A stretch of 64,000 nucleotides of DNA, from contig ONMB01000011.1 of the NCBI GenBank assembly GCA_900318825.1, positions 1-64,000 of the forward strand. The letters are read 5' to 3'. The translations under genes and the position numbers were made by a program. Origin of the DNA: an uncultured Ruminococcus sp. (GTDB lineage Bacteria; Bacillota; Clostridia; Oscillospirales; Ruminococcaceae). Numbering within the stretch: the stretch's first letter is position 1; each line of letters begins with the position of its first letter. A model generated the notes under the pieces. That model was not told the origin of the DNA, did no database searches, and saw nothing but the letters and a program-made list of their open reading frames with translations. This document shows positions 52,528-61,794 of the stretch, piece after piece.

Positions 52528-53190
52528 TCAGTCAACGTCCCACGGAGTTCTGACGTAGGTCTTTACCGGGAAGACGTCCGGTCTGTCTGCGAGCTCTGCG
52601 CAGTATTCGGGGTAGACGGTATATTTTATAGGCAGACCTGTCCTTTGCGAGGTCTCCTCTGCAAACGCGAAGGACTCCTCCACAACAGCGGCGGTAGTTT
52701 CTCTGCCGAGGTTGGTATTGTTCACGATAGCGGTGTGCTTCATACGCGCGGCAGCCTCTATCTCATACATCAGCCCGATAACTTCGTCGGGTGTATGTGT
52801 AAGGTAGCGGCGCTGATTTATCACATAGAGCATATCTATATCGCCGCTGAAAGCCTCGAGTGCGTCGGCATATCTTCCGAGTGCGACTGCACCTGCGTCG
52901 TCTCCGCCCACATCAATGATGAGGCAGTCCTCGCTCACGGCAAGCTGTTCAACGTCGAACTGTATGGAAGGTATATCGAGGTTGCTTCCGGCGAAATCCG
53001 GTGCGATGAGCTTGATGCCCTTCTCCTCGAAGAGCTTGTGCATATCGGCGGTCCTGAAATACGGGTTTACGATATCGAGGTCGACGATAGCGGCAGATTT
53101 TCCTTCCTCAGCGGCTTTAACGGCAAGGTTTACGGAAAAGGTAGTCTTTCCGCTGCCGTAGTGGCCGGTGACAATAGTAATTTTCTTCAT
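52528..53190 (-). CDS. P-loop ATPase of the oxidoreductase operon
   Basis: A 220-residue MinD/ParA/NTP-binding-like protein with Walker A GHYGSGKTTFSVNLA (about residues 9-23), the switch-like DLDIVNPYFRTADM and IDVGGDDAGAVALGRYADAL. Such ATPases often lie at the head of 2-oxoacid:ferredoxin oxidoreductase operons; their role is not established and may concern cluster or complex assembly. It has its own promoter (53242-53270), and the oxidoreductase genes follow after the palindromic element. Confidence 0.85.
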   Translation of the reverse strand: MKKITIVTGHYGSGKTTFSVNLAVKAAEEGKSAAIVDLDIVNPYFRTADMHKLFEEKGIKLIAPDFAGSNLDIPSIQFDVEQLAVSEDCLIIDVGGDDAGAVALGRYADALEAFSGDIDMLYVINQRRYLTHTPDEVIGLMYEIEAAARMKHTAIVNNTNLGRETTAAVVEESFAFAEETSQRTGLPIKYTVYPEYCAELADRPDVFPVKTYVRTPWDVD

Positions 53191-53241
53191 ACTGATCCTT
53201 TCGGTCGTGCGTAAAGCCGCACAAAAAATCCTATACCTTAT

Positions 53242-53270
53242 ATTATACCACTTTAAATCATCAATTGCAA
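53242..53270 (-). promoter_or_regulatory. Promoter of the oxidoreductase operon
   Basis: On the minus strand TTGCAA (53270-53265), 17 bases, TATAAT (53247-53242), about 50 bases before the ATPase start. Confidence 0.65.
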
Positions 53271-53313
53271 GTGCAATTTTTATTGTCCTGCTGGTATGTT
53301 TTTGTGAAAGCAG

Positions 53314-53343
53314 GCAAAAGCCCCGGTATCGTACCGGGGCTTT
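53314..53343 (-). terminator. Terminator after the anti-sigma gene
   Basis: A 12-bp stem (53332-53343 with 53317-53328) with a 3-base loop and a short T run on the minus strand, immediately after the stop at 53350. Confidence 0.75.
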
Positions 53344-53349
53344 ATCTGT

Positions 53350-55338
53350 TCAGTTAGCTCTTATCCTGTCAGCAAGCTCTTTGTATGTCGGGTAAAATTC
53401 GTCATTATTTTCTCCGTGATAGCCGTTATGGTATTCGGTATCGCTTTCTATGCGCCAGCAATTAGTTTCTTGGGTCCAATTACTGATCTCGGTATCGAGT
53501 ATGAATTTAACTTCCACGAAATCCACCTTATCCTCAGCTACTGAATTATTTCCGTCCTGAGTATATTCGCGGTCAAACGGGATAATCGCTCTGAAAGAGT
53601 CTGCGGTCTTGTCTGCTATGATAACAGGATATTCCTCGTCATATCTGCGTCCGAGATAGCCTTTTCCCGCAATAGAAAAGAGTTTATACAGCTTTCCTCT
53701 GTATCCGATATACAAGCGCCTATCCTTTTCAGCTATCATATCGCCCTCTTCAAGCTCGTCAAAGCCGGTCGCATATGATTCAAGCAGTCTCTTATACTCA
53801 TAGCTGCTTGTTGAATACATCTCTCTTGCATACTTCTTGAAGCCCTCAAAATCGCTGAAACGGCTGTCGTTTACGCGGACGTAATATACCTTGTTGTTAG
53901 GTCCATCATGTAAATATTCATTGACAGTCGGATCATATCCGTAGTATTTCACTGCCGGATCAACGCTGAACATAATATGATCGTCATTATCTGTCTGAAC
54001 CCCTCCCTCGCATACAGTCGGATCATACTCGGTCTCTTCCTTCCTGCACATTTCAAGAGCGAGCCTGCCCAGCTCAGGATCAAACGACATATTCTCAGGC
54101 TCAGGGGTTACAAAAACCGGTTTGGTATAAGCCGTCTGTTCGGGCGTTGCGGTAGTTTCAGACTCTGTTGCTGTTTCATCAGCGGTCACTGCGGGAGCAG
54201 TTGTTGCCTCAGCGGTTGATGTCTGCTGTTCCTGCGGCATATCGAGGAAGCTGAGGTCGAGCTGCTTATCAGTCTCAATTGAAGCCATTCCGTCCGCTTC
54301 GTATTTATTTCTCAGTGTATAACCGCCGTCCTCTATGAACTTTTTGAACTCAGAAGGAGTAACAAATTCGCCGGCTTCGTTGTTATACTTTATATCCTTT
54401 ACCTCAAATATATGATCATCGCCAGATGTATTTCCCAGTTCTTCAAATGAAGACTTCAGGACGACTCCGGTCTCTAGATCTATATATTCATAATCCCTGT
54501 TGAATTCGTTTTCAGTGAGGAGGACTGCACATTCTCTGCCGCAGACCTCATCTGTACCGGCGATCGACCATTGATCCTTTTCCCTTTCAAGATCTTCGCT
54601 CAGAATATCTCCGCCTAAGAATGATACTGTTTCATACCGGTAGAAAAACCTCGGATTTTCCGATGTATCTGCTATATCATAGACCTTAGCATCCGGGAAT
54701 GCAGATATATGCCTGTTGTTATAATAATACCCGATAAGCTGATGTGTATTATTTGATTTTCCATCAGACATCTGGCTGCTGGTTTTGTATTCTTCCCTGA
54801 CAGTTTTGTTCCTTGTGTCATACTGAAGCGTACCTTCTTCGATGAAACGATCGCCGGTCTGCTTGCTTACAATTTCTCTGCTGTATGATACAAGAGCCCT
54901 GTCAAATCGGCTCGCAGAATTCTTACAAAGGTCAATGATCTGATCCTTGTCAATATTCTTAACGTCTGCCGTGGTAGTCTGTGTCGTTGCAGCTGCCTCG
55001 GATTTTGTATTCTTATCGGGCTTGGCATTCTTCATAAGTGCAACGCTTCCAACTACTGTTCCTGCTATCAGCACTACTGATGCTGCCATCGCAAGCGGTC
55101 TTACCCATACAGGTCTCTTGACGCGGTCAACTCCGCTGACGCTTTCCTCATTATATTCCGCATTTGTGGTTTCCTTGGCTTTTTCTATCTCTTTCTTTTT
55201 CATAGTATACCTCCTCTCGCTCTCAGAAAGCAGCTTTTCGAGCTGCTCATCGCTTATATCGGGACAATTATCTGTAAGCATCTCCATTAAATTATCCTCT
55301 GCGTTTTCAAGCGTATCAAATAAATTTTTCTTATTCAC
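53350..55338 (-). CDS. Membrane-anchored anti-sigma factor with large extracellular sensor domain
   Basis: A 662-residue protein starting with GTG (ribosome site GGAGGAG). Residues 1-75 form the cytosolic part likely to bind the sigma factor. One membrane helix (about 81-104) follows, then a Thr/Ala/Lys linker and an extracellular domain (about 130-340: LVSYSREIVSKQ, YYNNRHISAFPDAKVYDIADTS) with the general layout of LolA/RseB-like sensors. A Thr/Glu/Ala-rich linker leads to a second folded region (about 420-660). The sigma gene lies immediately upstream, 13 bases away. The signal is unknown. Confidence 0.8.
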   Translation of the reverse strand: MNKKNLFDTLENAEDNLMEMLTDNCPDISDEQLEKLLSESERRYTMKKKEIEKAKETTNAEYNEESVSGVDRVKRPVWVRPLAMAASVVLIAGTVVGSVALMKNAKPDKNTKSEAAATTQTTTADVKNIDKDQIIDLCKNSASRFDRALVSYSREIVSKQTGDRFIEEGTLQYDTRNKTVREEYKTSSQMSDGKSNNTHQLIGYYYNNRHISAFPDAKVYDIADTSENPRFFYRYETVSFLGGDILSEDLEREKDQWSIAGTDEVCGRECAVLLTENEFNRDYEYIDLETGVVLKSSFEELGNTSGDDHIFEVKDIKYNNEAGEFVTPSEFKKFIEDGGYTLRNKYEADGMASIETDKQLDLSFLDMPQEQQTSTAEATTAPAVTADETATESETTATPEQTAYTKPVFVTPEPENMSFDPELGRLALEMCRKEETEYDPTVCEGGVQTDNDDHIMFSVDPAVKYYGYDPTVNEYLHDGPNNKVYYVRVNDSRFSDFEGFKKYAREMYSTSSYEYKRLLESYATGFDELEEGDMIAEKDRRLYIGYRGKLYKLFSIAGKGYLGRRYDEEYPVIIADKTADSFRAIIPFDREYTQDGNNSVAEDKVDFVEVKFILDTEISNWTQETNCWRIESDTEYHNGYHGENNDEFYPTYKELADRIRAN

Positions 55339-55351
55339 AGCCGCTCCTCCT

Positions 55352-55918
55352 TTACATAAGTATATCCGCTTCGATCAGCTTTTGTCTGAGTTTTTCGACA
55401 GCCCTCGTGCATCTCGAACGTACAGACGATGCTGTCATCGAAGTGCTCTGGGCTATCTCTGAAGATTTTCTGTTGTAGTAGAATTTCTGTATAAGTATGG
55501 TCGAATCCGGCTCACCGAGCTCTTTTATCTTCTGAAGGAGCAGTCTGCGGAGTTCTGAACTGTCAACGCGTTCGTCAACGCTGAAATCAGAAACAAGCTG
55601 ACTGAGATCGTCTTCATCAACATATGCGATACGGCTGTTCAATGCCGAAAGCCTCCTGAAATGGTCTATCGCAGTACGCTTGGCGATCGTGCCGATATAA
55701 CCCTTGATATCACTCACATACTTTTCGTTATACTCAAATTTTATGAATACATCTGCGAACACGTCACAGACACACTCTTCTATGTCCTCCTGAGTGCCGC
55801 AGCTCCGGAGCTTGTTGAAGACTATTGAATAGACATATCTGCCGTACTCCTTCATAAGAGCTCTGTGGCATTCAGAAGGCGAAGTGCTGAGAAGCTCTCT
55901 CAGCTCATTTCCAGTCAT
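55352..55918 (-). CDS. ECF-type RNA polymerase sigma factor
   Basis: A 188-residue sigma-70-family protein with region 2 (LMKEYGRYVYSIVFNKLRSCGTQEDIEECVCDVFADVFIKFE, then GYIGTIAKRTAIDHFRR) and region 4 (LIQKFYYNRKSSEIAQSTSMTASSVRSRCTRAVEKLR). No region 1 or 3, so ECF class. The ATG at 55918 has GGAGG upstream; the longer frame from 55945 is unsupported. It is paired with the downstream anti-sigma gene. I could not identify its target promoter. Confidence 0.93.
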   Translation of the reverse strand: MTGNELRELLSTSPSECHRALMKEYGRYVYSIVFNKLRSCGTQEDIEECVCDVFADVFIKFEYNEKYVSDIKGYIGTIAKRTAIDHFRRLSALNSRIAYVDEDDLSQLVSDFSVDERVDSSELRRLLLQKIKELGEPDSTILIQKFYYNRKSSEIAQSTSMTASSVRSRCTRAVEKLRQKLIEADILM

Positions 55919-56056
55919 GTTCACCCCTCCTTTTTGTATGATCAAGATCGACCTTTCATAAATAACATTCGGAACTAAAAACGAAAGTGCTGCACGGTCC
56001 CGGAAAATTTTTCTCTTTTATATTCTATCATATTTCACGCACAAAGCCAATAGTGC

Positions 56057-56086
56057 AAAAAAATCCCCCGACATAATGTCGGGGGA
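56057..56086 (-). terminator. Terminator of the fatty acid synthesis operon
   Basis: A 9-bp stem (56078-56086 with 56064-56072) is followed on the minus strand by six T residues, 14 bases after the acpP stop at 56100. Confidence 0.9.
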
Positions 56087-56099
56087 AGTTCTGATATGA

Positions 56100-56345
56100 T
56101 TATTCAGCGTCTTCTGCGTCAGCGTTCTTCTCGATGTAGTTTACGATATCGCCGACTGTCTTGATCTCCTCAACAGCCTCATCAGGGATAGAAAGATCGA
56201 ATTCATCCTCAATAGTAGTGATAAGATCAACAACGTCCAGAGAATCTGCACCGAGATCGTCCTGAATATTAGCTTCAGCGGTAACCTCGTCAGCTTCAAC
56301 TCCGAGCTGTTCTGCAATAATATCCTTGAGCTTTTCTAATACCAT
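56100..56345 (-). CDS. acpP: Acyl carrier protein
   Basis: An 81-residue acidic protein with the phosphopantetheine attachment Ser in [21 protein letters not shown] (Ser about residue 36). It carries growing acyl chains for the upstream fab enzymes. The ATG has AAAGGAGG upstream; the frame from 56390 overlaps accA and is not used. It is the last gene of the operon, an unusual place compared with clusters where acpP is next to fabF or fabK. Confidence 0.96.
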   Translation of the reverse strand: MVLEKLKDIIAEQLGVEADEVTAEANIQDDLGADSLDVVDLITTIEDEFDLSIPDEAVEEIKTVGDIVNYIEKNADAEDAE

Positions 56346-56386
56346 TATTATTTCCTCCTTTGGTCTGTATGTTAGCGAAAACGGAG

Positions 56387-57193
56387 TCATTCTGTGAACG
56401 CACCGATTTTTCTAAATTTAGTATAACGTTCTTTTAGCAAAACGTCAATATCTTTTTTGCATTTTTCCGGAATTTTTTGTGACAAATATTCTTTAATATT
56501 CTCTGAAATTTTGTCTAAATCGTTATGTGCTCCGCCGAGAGGCTCCTCGATTATCGCTTCTGCGACTCCGAGCTGTACCATATCTTCGGCTGTAATACGC
56601 ATAATTCCGCTTGCTTCTTCCTCACGGGAGGCGTCCTTCCAGAGAATACTTGCAAAGCCTCTGGGTGACAGAACGGAGTATTCTGCATTTTCGAGCATAG
56701 CCAGCTCGTCGCAGACTCCGAGCGCAAGTGCGCCGCCGCTTCCGCCCTCACCGAGGACGATAGAGATTATCGGAGTACGCAGAGTCATAAACTCAGCGAT
56801 GTTCTTGGCGATAGCCTCACCCTGTCCCCTCTCCTCAGCGGCAACTCCGCAGAAGGCACCGGGGGTATCAATGAAGCATATCACAGGTCTGTGGAACTTC
56901 TCTGCCTGTTTTGCGAGCCTGAGAGCCTTACGGTAGCCCTCGGGGTGCGGCATAGCGAAGTTGCACGACTTATTCTCGTTGATGTCCCTGCCCTTCACCT
57001 CAGCGATTATGGTCACCGGACGGTTGTCAAGACGTGCGATACCGCCTATTATAGCCTTGTCGTCACCGAAGAGCCTGTCTCCGTGCATCTCATAGAAATC
57101 AGTAAAAACAAGCGGGATATAGTCCCTGATAGTAGGTCTGCCCTTGGTATGGATGATCTGAAGGCGTTCCCACGCAGTTTTTTTCTCTTCCAT
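56387..57193 (-). CDS. accA: Acetyl-CoA carboxylase carboxyltransferase, alpha subunit
   Basis: A 268-residue crotonase-fold subunit with [37 protein letters not shown] and [18 protein letters not shown]. It transfers CO2 from carboxybiotin to acetyl-CoA with AccD. It lies 3 bases after accD. It lacks the longer N-terminus of E. coli AccA, which is normal for Firmicutes. Confidence 0.96.
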   Translation of the reverse strand: MEEKKTAWERLQIIHTKGRPTIRDYIPLVFTDFYEMHGDRLFGDDKAIIGGIARLDNRPVTIIAEVKGRDINENKSCNFAMPHPEGYRKALRLAKQAEKFHRPVICFIDTPGAFCGVAAEERGQGEAIAKNIAEFMTLRTPIISIVLGEGGSGGALALGVCDELAMLENAEYSVLSPRGFASILWKDASREEEASGIMRITAEDMVQLGVAEAIIEEPLGGAHNDLDKISENIKEYLSQKIPEKCKKDIDVLLKERYTKFRKIGAFTE

Positions 57194-57196
57194 ATC

Positions 57197-58042
57197 TCAG
57201 ACCTCCTTCCTGTCAAAGCCATGGAGCTTGAGCAGATGTGAGAGAACGCTTCTCATCTTGCGGCGTTCCACGATCATATCAACAAAGCCCTTTTCGTGCA
57301 TAAACTCAGCAAGCTGGAAGTCCTCGGGAAGTCTCTGCTTGATAGTTCCCTCGATGACTCTTCTTCCGGCAAAGCCGATGAGCACCTTGGGTTCAGCGAT
57401 GATTATATCACCGAGCGAAGCAAAGCTGGCGGTAACTCCGCCTGTGGTGGGATCGGTCATAACTGCGATATACAGTCCGCCCGCATCGCTGTGGAGCTTT
57501 ACCGCACCGGAGGTTTTAGCCATCTGCATAAGGGATACTATGCCCTCCTGCATACGCGCTCCGCCGGAAGCCGTGAACATTACGACCGGCAGACCGTTCT
57601 CAGTAGCATACTCGAAGGCTCTGGCGATCTTCTCGCCGACAACGCTTCCCATGCTTCCCATCATATATCTTGAATCCATAACGCCGATAACTACCGGCGA
57701 GCCCTTGATAGTTGCAGTACCGGTAACGACCGCATCATTGAGACCTGTGCTCTCGCGGAGTTCCTCCTGCTTCTCGTTATACTCCGGGAAATCGAGAGGA
57801 TCGAGGCTCTTCATACTGCTGTCGAACTCCCTGAAGCTCTCCTTATCCACGGTTATAGCGATACGCTCCTGAGCAGAGAGTCTTCCGTGGTAATTACACT
57901 TCGGGCATACTCTGTGCAGCTCCTCATATCTTGAGAGCGGGCTCGTATCCTGGCATCTCGGGCATTTGAACATCGGCGGCTTGTAATCATCGTCGCTGCC
58001 GTTGAAACGCTTTTTTACAACGTCAAAGAAATCTTCAAACAC
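57197..58042 (-). CDS. accD: Acetyl-CoA carboxylase carboxyltransferase, beta subunit
   Basis: A 281-residue subunit with an N-terminal C4 zinc ribbon (CPRCQDTS ... CPKCNYH, about residues 25-47), and catalytic-core motifs MGSMGSVVGEKIARAFEYA and TASGGARMQEGIVSLMQM. It forms the carboxyltransferase with AccA. The gene begins 63 bases after accC on the minus strand. Confidence 0.96.
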   Translation of the reverse strand: MFEDFFDVVKKRFNGSDDDYKPPMFKCPRCQDTSPLSRYEELHRVCPKCNYHGRLSAQERIAITVDKESFREFDSSMKSLDPLDFPEYNEKQEELRESTGLNDAVVTGTATIKGSPVVIGVMDSRYMMGSMGSVVGEKIARAFEYATENGLPVVMFTASGGARMQEGIVSLMQMAKTSGAVKLHSDAGGLYIAVMTDPTTGGVTASFASLGDIIIAEPKVLIGFAGRRVIEGTIKQRLPEDFQLAEFMHEKGFVDMIVERRKMRSVLSHLLKLHGFDRKEV

Positions 58043-58105
58043 TTTTTTTCACCATTACCTGTTATCAATGTTGTCTTCCGCCGCTGTATGCGGCTTAACC
58101 TGTCC

Positions 58106-59461
58106 TTAATTCTTCTTGCGTTTTTCCATATACCTGTTCAGGAAGCCTATGTCGTAGGAACCGTTCCTGAATTCGGGGCGGGTTATCATCTCGAGCTGGA
58201 ACTCGATATTGGTGTCAACACCTTCAACGATAAACTCAGCAAGAGCCCATTTCATCTTGTTTATAGCGTCCTCGCGGTCAGAGCCGTGAGCGATGAGCTT
58301 GCTTATCATAGAGTCGTAGTAAGGCGTGATCGTGTAGCCCTGATATACTGCGCCGTCTATTCTTATTCCGGGACCGCCGGGCATATAGAGTGCTGTGATA
58401 GTACCGGGGGACGGTCTGAAGTCGAGCTCGGGGTTCTCAGCGTTGATACGGCACTCGATAGCGTGACCGCGGAGCTTTATATCGTCCTGAGTTACCTTCA
58501 GCGGGAGACCAGCTGCGATCTCTATCTGAGCCTTTACAAGATCAAAGCCGGTCACCTCCTCGGTTATCGGGTGCTCAACCTGTATACGGGTATTCATCTC
58601 CATGAAGTAGAAGCCGTGCGACTCGTCAACGAGAAACTCTATCGTGCCGGCGTTGCAGTAATTGCACTGCTTTGCGGCTGTAACGGCTGCCTCGCCCATT
58701 TTCTTTCTGAGCTCTGCGTCAACGATAGGGCTCGGGCACTCCTCAATGATCTTCTGGTTGCGGCGCTGCATAGAGCAGTCGCGCTCGCCGAGGTAGATAT
58801 AGTGTCCCTGCTGGTCAGCGATGATCTGTATCTCAACGTGGTGGGGATTTATGAGGAATTTCTCGATATATACCGAGCTGTCACCGAAGAACTTTTCAGC
58901 CTCCTGCTGAGCGGCAGTCATCTGTGCTTCAAGCTCTGAGGGAAGGTCCACTCTTCTGATGCCTCTTCCGCCGCCGCCTGCCGAAGCCTTTACGAGGATC
59001 GGGTAGCCTGCCTTTTCAGCGATAGCCTTTGCCTCCTCCAGCGAATGTACAGCGCCCTTTGAGCCGGGTATTACCGGAACTCCGGCTTCTGCCATAGTCT
59101 CCTTAGCAGCAGCCTTGTTTCCGAGCATCTCGATAGCCTCCGGGGAAGGTCCGATGAACACGAGACCGTTCTCCGCGCATTTTCTTGCAAACTCTGCGTT
59201 CTCTGAAAGGAATCCGAAGCCGGGGTGTATCGCTTCCGCGCCGGTATTCAGAGCCGCCTGTATAACAGCGTCCATATTGAGGTAGCTGTCCTTGGTGACG
59301 GGCGGTCCTATGCAGACAGCCTCGTCGGCTATCTGTGCGTGGAGCGACCTTTTGTCTGCTGTGGAATACACGGCAACGCACCTTACTCCAAGCTCACGGC
59401 ACGCTCTGATGATACGCACAGCTATCTCGCCTCTGTTGGCGATAAGGATTTTCTTGAACAT
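58106..59461 (-). CDS. accC: Acetyl-CoA carboxylase biotin carboxylase subunit
   Basis: A 451-residue ATP-grasp enzyme: KILIANRGEIAVRIIRACRELG at the N-terminus, the Gly-rich ATP loop ASAGGGGRGIR, GERDCSMQRRNQKIIEE and MNTRIQVEHPITEEVTG with the catalytic residues. It carboxylates biotin on AccB. The length is normal. Confidence 0.97.
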   Translation of the reverse strand: MFKKILIANRGEIAVRIIRACRELGVRCVAVYSTADKRSLHAQIADEAVCIGPPVTKDSYLNMDAVIQAALNTGAEAIHPGFGFLSENAEFARKCAENGLVFIGPSPEAIEMLGNKAAAKETMAEAGVPVIPGSKGAVHSLEEAKAIAEKAGYPILVKASAGGGGRGIRRVDLPSELEAQMTAAQQEAEKFFGDSSVYIEKFLINPHHVEIQIIADQQGHYIYLGERDCSMQRRNQKIIEECPSPIVDAELRKKMGEAAVTAAKQCNYCNAGTIEFLVDESHGFYFMEMNTRIQVEHPITEEVTGFDLVKAQIEIAAGLPLKVTQDDIKLRGHAIECRINAENPELDFRPSPGTITALYMPGGPGIRIDGAVYQGYTITPYYDSMISKLIAHGSDREDAINKMKWALAEFIVEGVDTNIEFQLEMITRPEFRNGSYDIGFLNRYMEKRKKN

Positions 59462-59488
59462 TTATCGTATTCTCCTTGAAAAGAAGTA

Positions 59489-59941
59489 TTACTCTGATTT
59501 TTCGCCGTCAGTCACAACAAAGGTTATCTCGCAGGAAACAGCCTTTTCGCCGCCTACTGACGCAAGAGCCTTGCCTGTGCCGACAGGACCGCGCTGACGG
59601 ATTATCTCGACCTCAAGATCGAGAACGTCGCCGGGGACTACCTGTCTGCGGAACTTAGCCTTGTCTATGCCGCCGAAGAGTCCCAGCTTGCCCTTGAATT
59701 CAGGCTTTGAGAGCATACATACAGCCCCCGCCTGAGCGAGCATCTCTACCATAAGTACGCCGGGAGTAACGGGATAGCCCGGAAAGTGTCCCTTGAACCA
59801 GAAATCGTCCTCCTTGATGTACTTTCTTGCGTGTACCTTTACGCCGACCTCCATATCAACGATCTCGTCGATAAGAAGGAAGGGATCGCGGTGAGGGATT
59901 ATTTCCATGATCTGTTCTTTATTCATCAGTATATCAGCCAT
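59489..59941 (-). CDS. fabZ: 3-hydroxyacyl-ACP dehydratase FabZ
   Basis: A 150-residue hot-dog-fold enzyme with IPHRDPFLLIDEIVD, the catalytic His in FKGHFPGYPVTPGVLMVEMLAQAG and Glu in the same segment. It dehydrates 3-hydroxyacyl-ACP. It is between accB and accC, as in other Firmicute fab operons. Confidence 0.96.
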   Translation of the reverse strand: MADILMNKEQIMEIIPHRDPFLLIDEIVDMEVGVKVHARKYIKEDDFWFKGHFPGYPVTPGVLMVEMLAQAGAVCMLSKPEFKGKLGLFGGIDKAKFRRQVVPGDVLDLEVEIIRQRGPVGTGKALASVGGEKAVSCEITFVVTDGEKSE

Positions 59942-59981
59942 ATTGACCTCCGCAGTGATATTTTCAGCAAAAACTATCTTC

Positions 59982-60464
59982 TTATTTTATTACCATTACA
60001 GGCTGGTCGTATTCGACTGCCTGACCATCCGAAACGAGTATCTTGTCAACGATGCCATCGTACTCCGACTGTATCTCGTTCATCAGTTTCATAGATTCGA
60101 TTATCATGATAACGTCACCCTTCTTGACCTCGTCGCCGACTCTTACGAAAGGCGGCTTGTCAGGTGAGGGAGCAGCATAGAAAGTTCCCACGATAGGCGA
60201 TTTAACGAGCTTTCCGCTTATCTCTCCGGCTGCGGCAGCCTCAGAGGGAGCGAGCTCGTCAGAAGCAGCAGGTGCAGCTGCCTGAACAGGGGGTGCCATG
60301 AACGGGACAGGCGGTGCCGGAATGCACTTCTTGCCCTTGAGAGTGATAGTTTTGTCGCCGTCAGTCAGTGTGAGCTCAGAAAGCTCCTTGGAATTGACAA
60401 TATCAGCGAGCTTTTCGATAGTCTCAATGTCAAACTGGTCATAGATCTTATCCATATCAGCCAT
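59982..60464 (-). CDS. accB: Biotin carboxyl carrier protein of acetyl-CoA carboxylase
   Basis: A 160-residue protein with a helical N-terminus, a Pro/Ala-rich linker (about 48-80) and a C-terminal biotinyl domain: VGTFYAAPSPDKPPFV, and the biotinylation site ESMKLMNEI (Lys about residue 127). The common motif is EAMK; ESMK is a minor variant. It lies 5 bases after fabF. Confidence 0.95.
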   Translation of the reverse strand: MADMDKIYDQFDIETIEKLADIVNSKELSELTLTDGDKTITLKGKKCIPAPPVPFMAPPVQAAAPAASDELAPSEAAAAGEISGKLVKSPIVGTFYAAPSPDKPPFVRVGDEVKKGDVIMIIESMKLMNEIQSEYDGIVDKILVSDGQAVEYDQPVMVIK

Positions 60465-60469
60465 TCTCC

Positions 60470-61726
60470 TTAATCTGTTACTTTTTTGAAGCAGAGCGTA
60501 GCGTTATGGCCGCCGAAGCCAAGTGAATTGGACAGTGCAGCGCGTACTTCCTGCTCGATATTGCCGTCCACACAGTAGTCGAGATCGCAATCCTCATCGG
60601 GCACCTGATAACCGACGGTCCTGTGGATAAAGCCTTCCTGTATGGACTTGGCACAGACGATAGCCTCAACTGCGCCTGCTGCACCGAGAAGGTGTCCTAT
60701 CATAGATTTTGTGGAGTTTATCTTTACGCTCTTTGCACAGTCGCCGAATGCGAGCTTTACGGCAGCGGTCTCGTACTTGTCGTTGAGACCTGTTGAAGTA
60801 CCGTGAGCGTTGATGTAGTCTATATCTGCAGGAGTGAGTCCTGCTTCCTGCATTGCGAGAGTCATGCCCATTCCGGCAGCCTCACCGGTAGGCATAGGTG
60901 AAGTCATATGGTAGCCGTCGCAGGTAGCACCGTAGCCGGCTATCTCAGCGTAGATCTTTGCGCCTCTTGCCTTGGCGTGTTCGTATTCCTCAAGAACAAC
61001 GACACCGCTGCCCTCTCCGAGAACGAAGCCGCTTCTCTCCTTGTCAAAGGGGACGGAAGCCCTGCTGAGGTCTCCGGACTTTGTGAGAGCCTTCATATTG
61101 GCAAATCCTGCATAGGTGAACTCAATGCTCGTGCTCTCGGTACCGCCTGCCAAAGCAGCGTCAAGGTAACCGTCCTTGATCTTTCTGAAAGCCTCGCCGA
61201 TGGAGTGCGTACCTGTTGCGCAGGCGGTGGATATATCAAAATTAGCTCCGCGGAAGCCTGTTTTCATGGAAATAGTTCCGGCAGCCATATTGCTTATCAT
61301 CATAGGGATATAGAATACTGAAACTCTTGAAGAACCCTTCTGGAGAAACTTTTCATACTCAGAAAGTGTAAGGTCGATGCCGCCTATACCACTTCCGACG
61401 ATAACGCCGGCTCTGTAAGGATCGAGATCCGAGAAATCTGTTCCTGCGTCAACGAGAGCCTCGTGAGCGGCTACAAGTGCGTACTTTGTGAATGTATCCA
61501 TGCGCTTTGACTCCTTCTTGTCGAAGCAGCCCTTAACGTCGAAGTACGCCGACTCGTCGAAATCACGGACAATGCCTGCGATCTTGACGCCTGTCGCCTC
61601 TGTATCGAACATATCAATATACGAAAAACCTATCCTGTTTTCCTTTATTCCCTTCCAGAATTTATCAACGCCTGTACCAAGCGGTGTTACGGCACCAAGG
61701 CCTGTAATGACAACTCTTCTGCTCAT
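60470..61726 (-). CDS. fabF: 3-oxoacyl-ACP synthase II
   Basis: A 418-residue condensing enzyme with the catalytic Cys in FDISTACATGTHSIGEA (about residue 163), and His residues in NAHGTSTGLND and KSMIGHLLGAAGAVEA. It elongates acyl-ACP with malonyl-ACP. The ATG at 61726 has AAAGGA upstream, preferred over the 61774 frame start. Confidence 0.96.
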   Translation of the reverse strand: MSRRVVITGLGAVTPLGTGVDKFWKGIKENRIGFSYIDMFDTEATGVKIAGIVRDFDESAYFDVKGCFDKKESKRMDTFTKYALVAAHEALVDAGTDFSDLDPYRAGVIVGSGIGGIDLTLSEYEKFLQKGSSRVSVFYIPMMISNMAAGTISMKTGFRGANFDISTACATGTHSIGEAFRKIKDGYLDAALAGGTESTSIEFTYAGFANMKALTKSGDLSRASVPFDKERSGFVLGEGSGVVVLEEYEHAKARGAKIYAEIAGYGATCDGYHMTSPMPTGEAAGMGMTLAMQEAGLTPADIDYINAHGTSTGLNDKYETAAVKLAFGDCAKSVKINSTKSMIGHLLGAAGAVEAIVCAKSIQEGFIHRTVGYQVPDEDCDLDYCVDGNIEQEVRAALSNSLGFGGHNATLCFKKVTD

Positions 61727-61794
61727 ATTTTTTCCTTTCCTGCTTGTAAAATATAAAGATATATGAGATACCACATTTTTTCTGGATATAATTA

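Noticed and set aside
58088-58939. 283-codon plus-strand ORF opposite accC
   Set aside because: Antisense shadow; the minus strand encodes a full biotin carboxylase.
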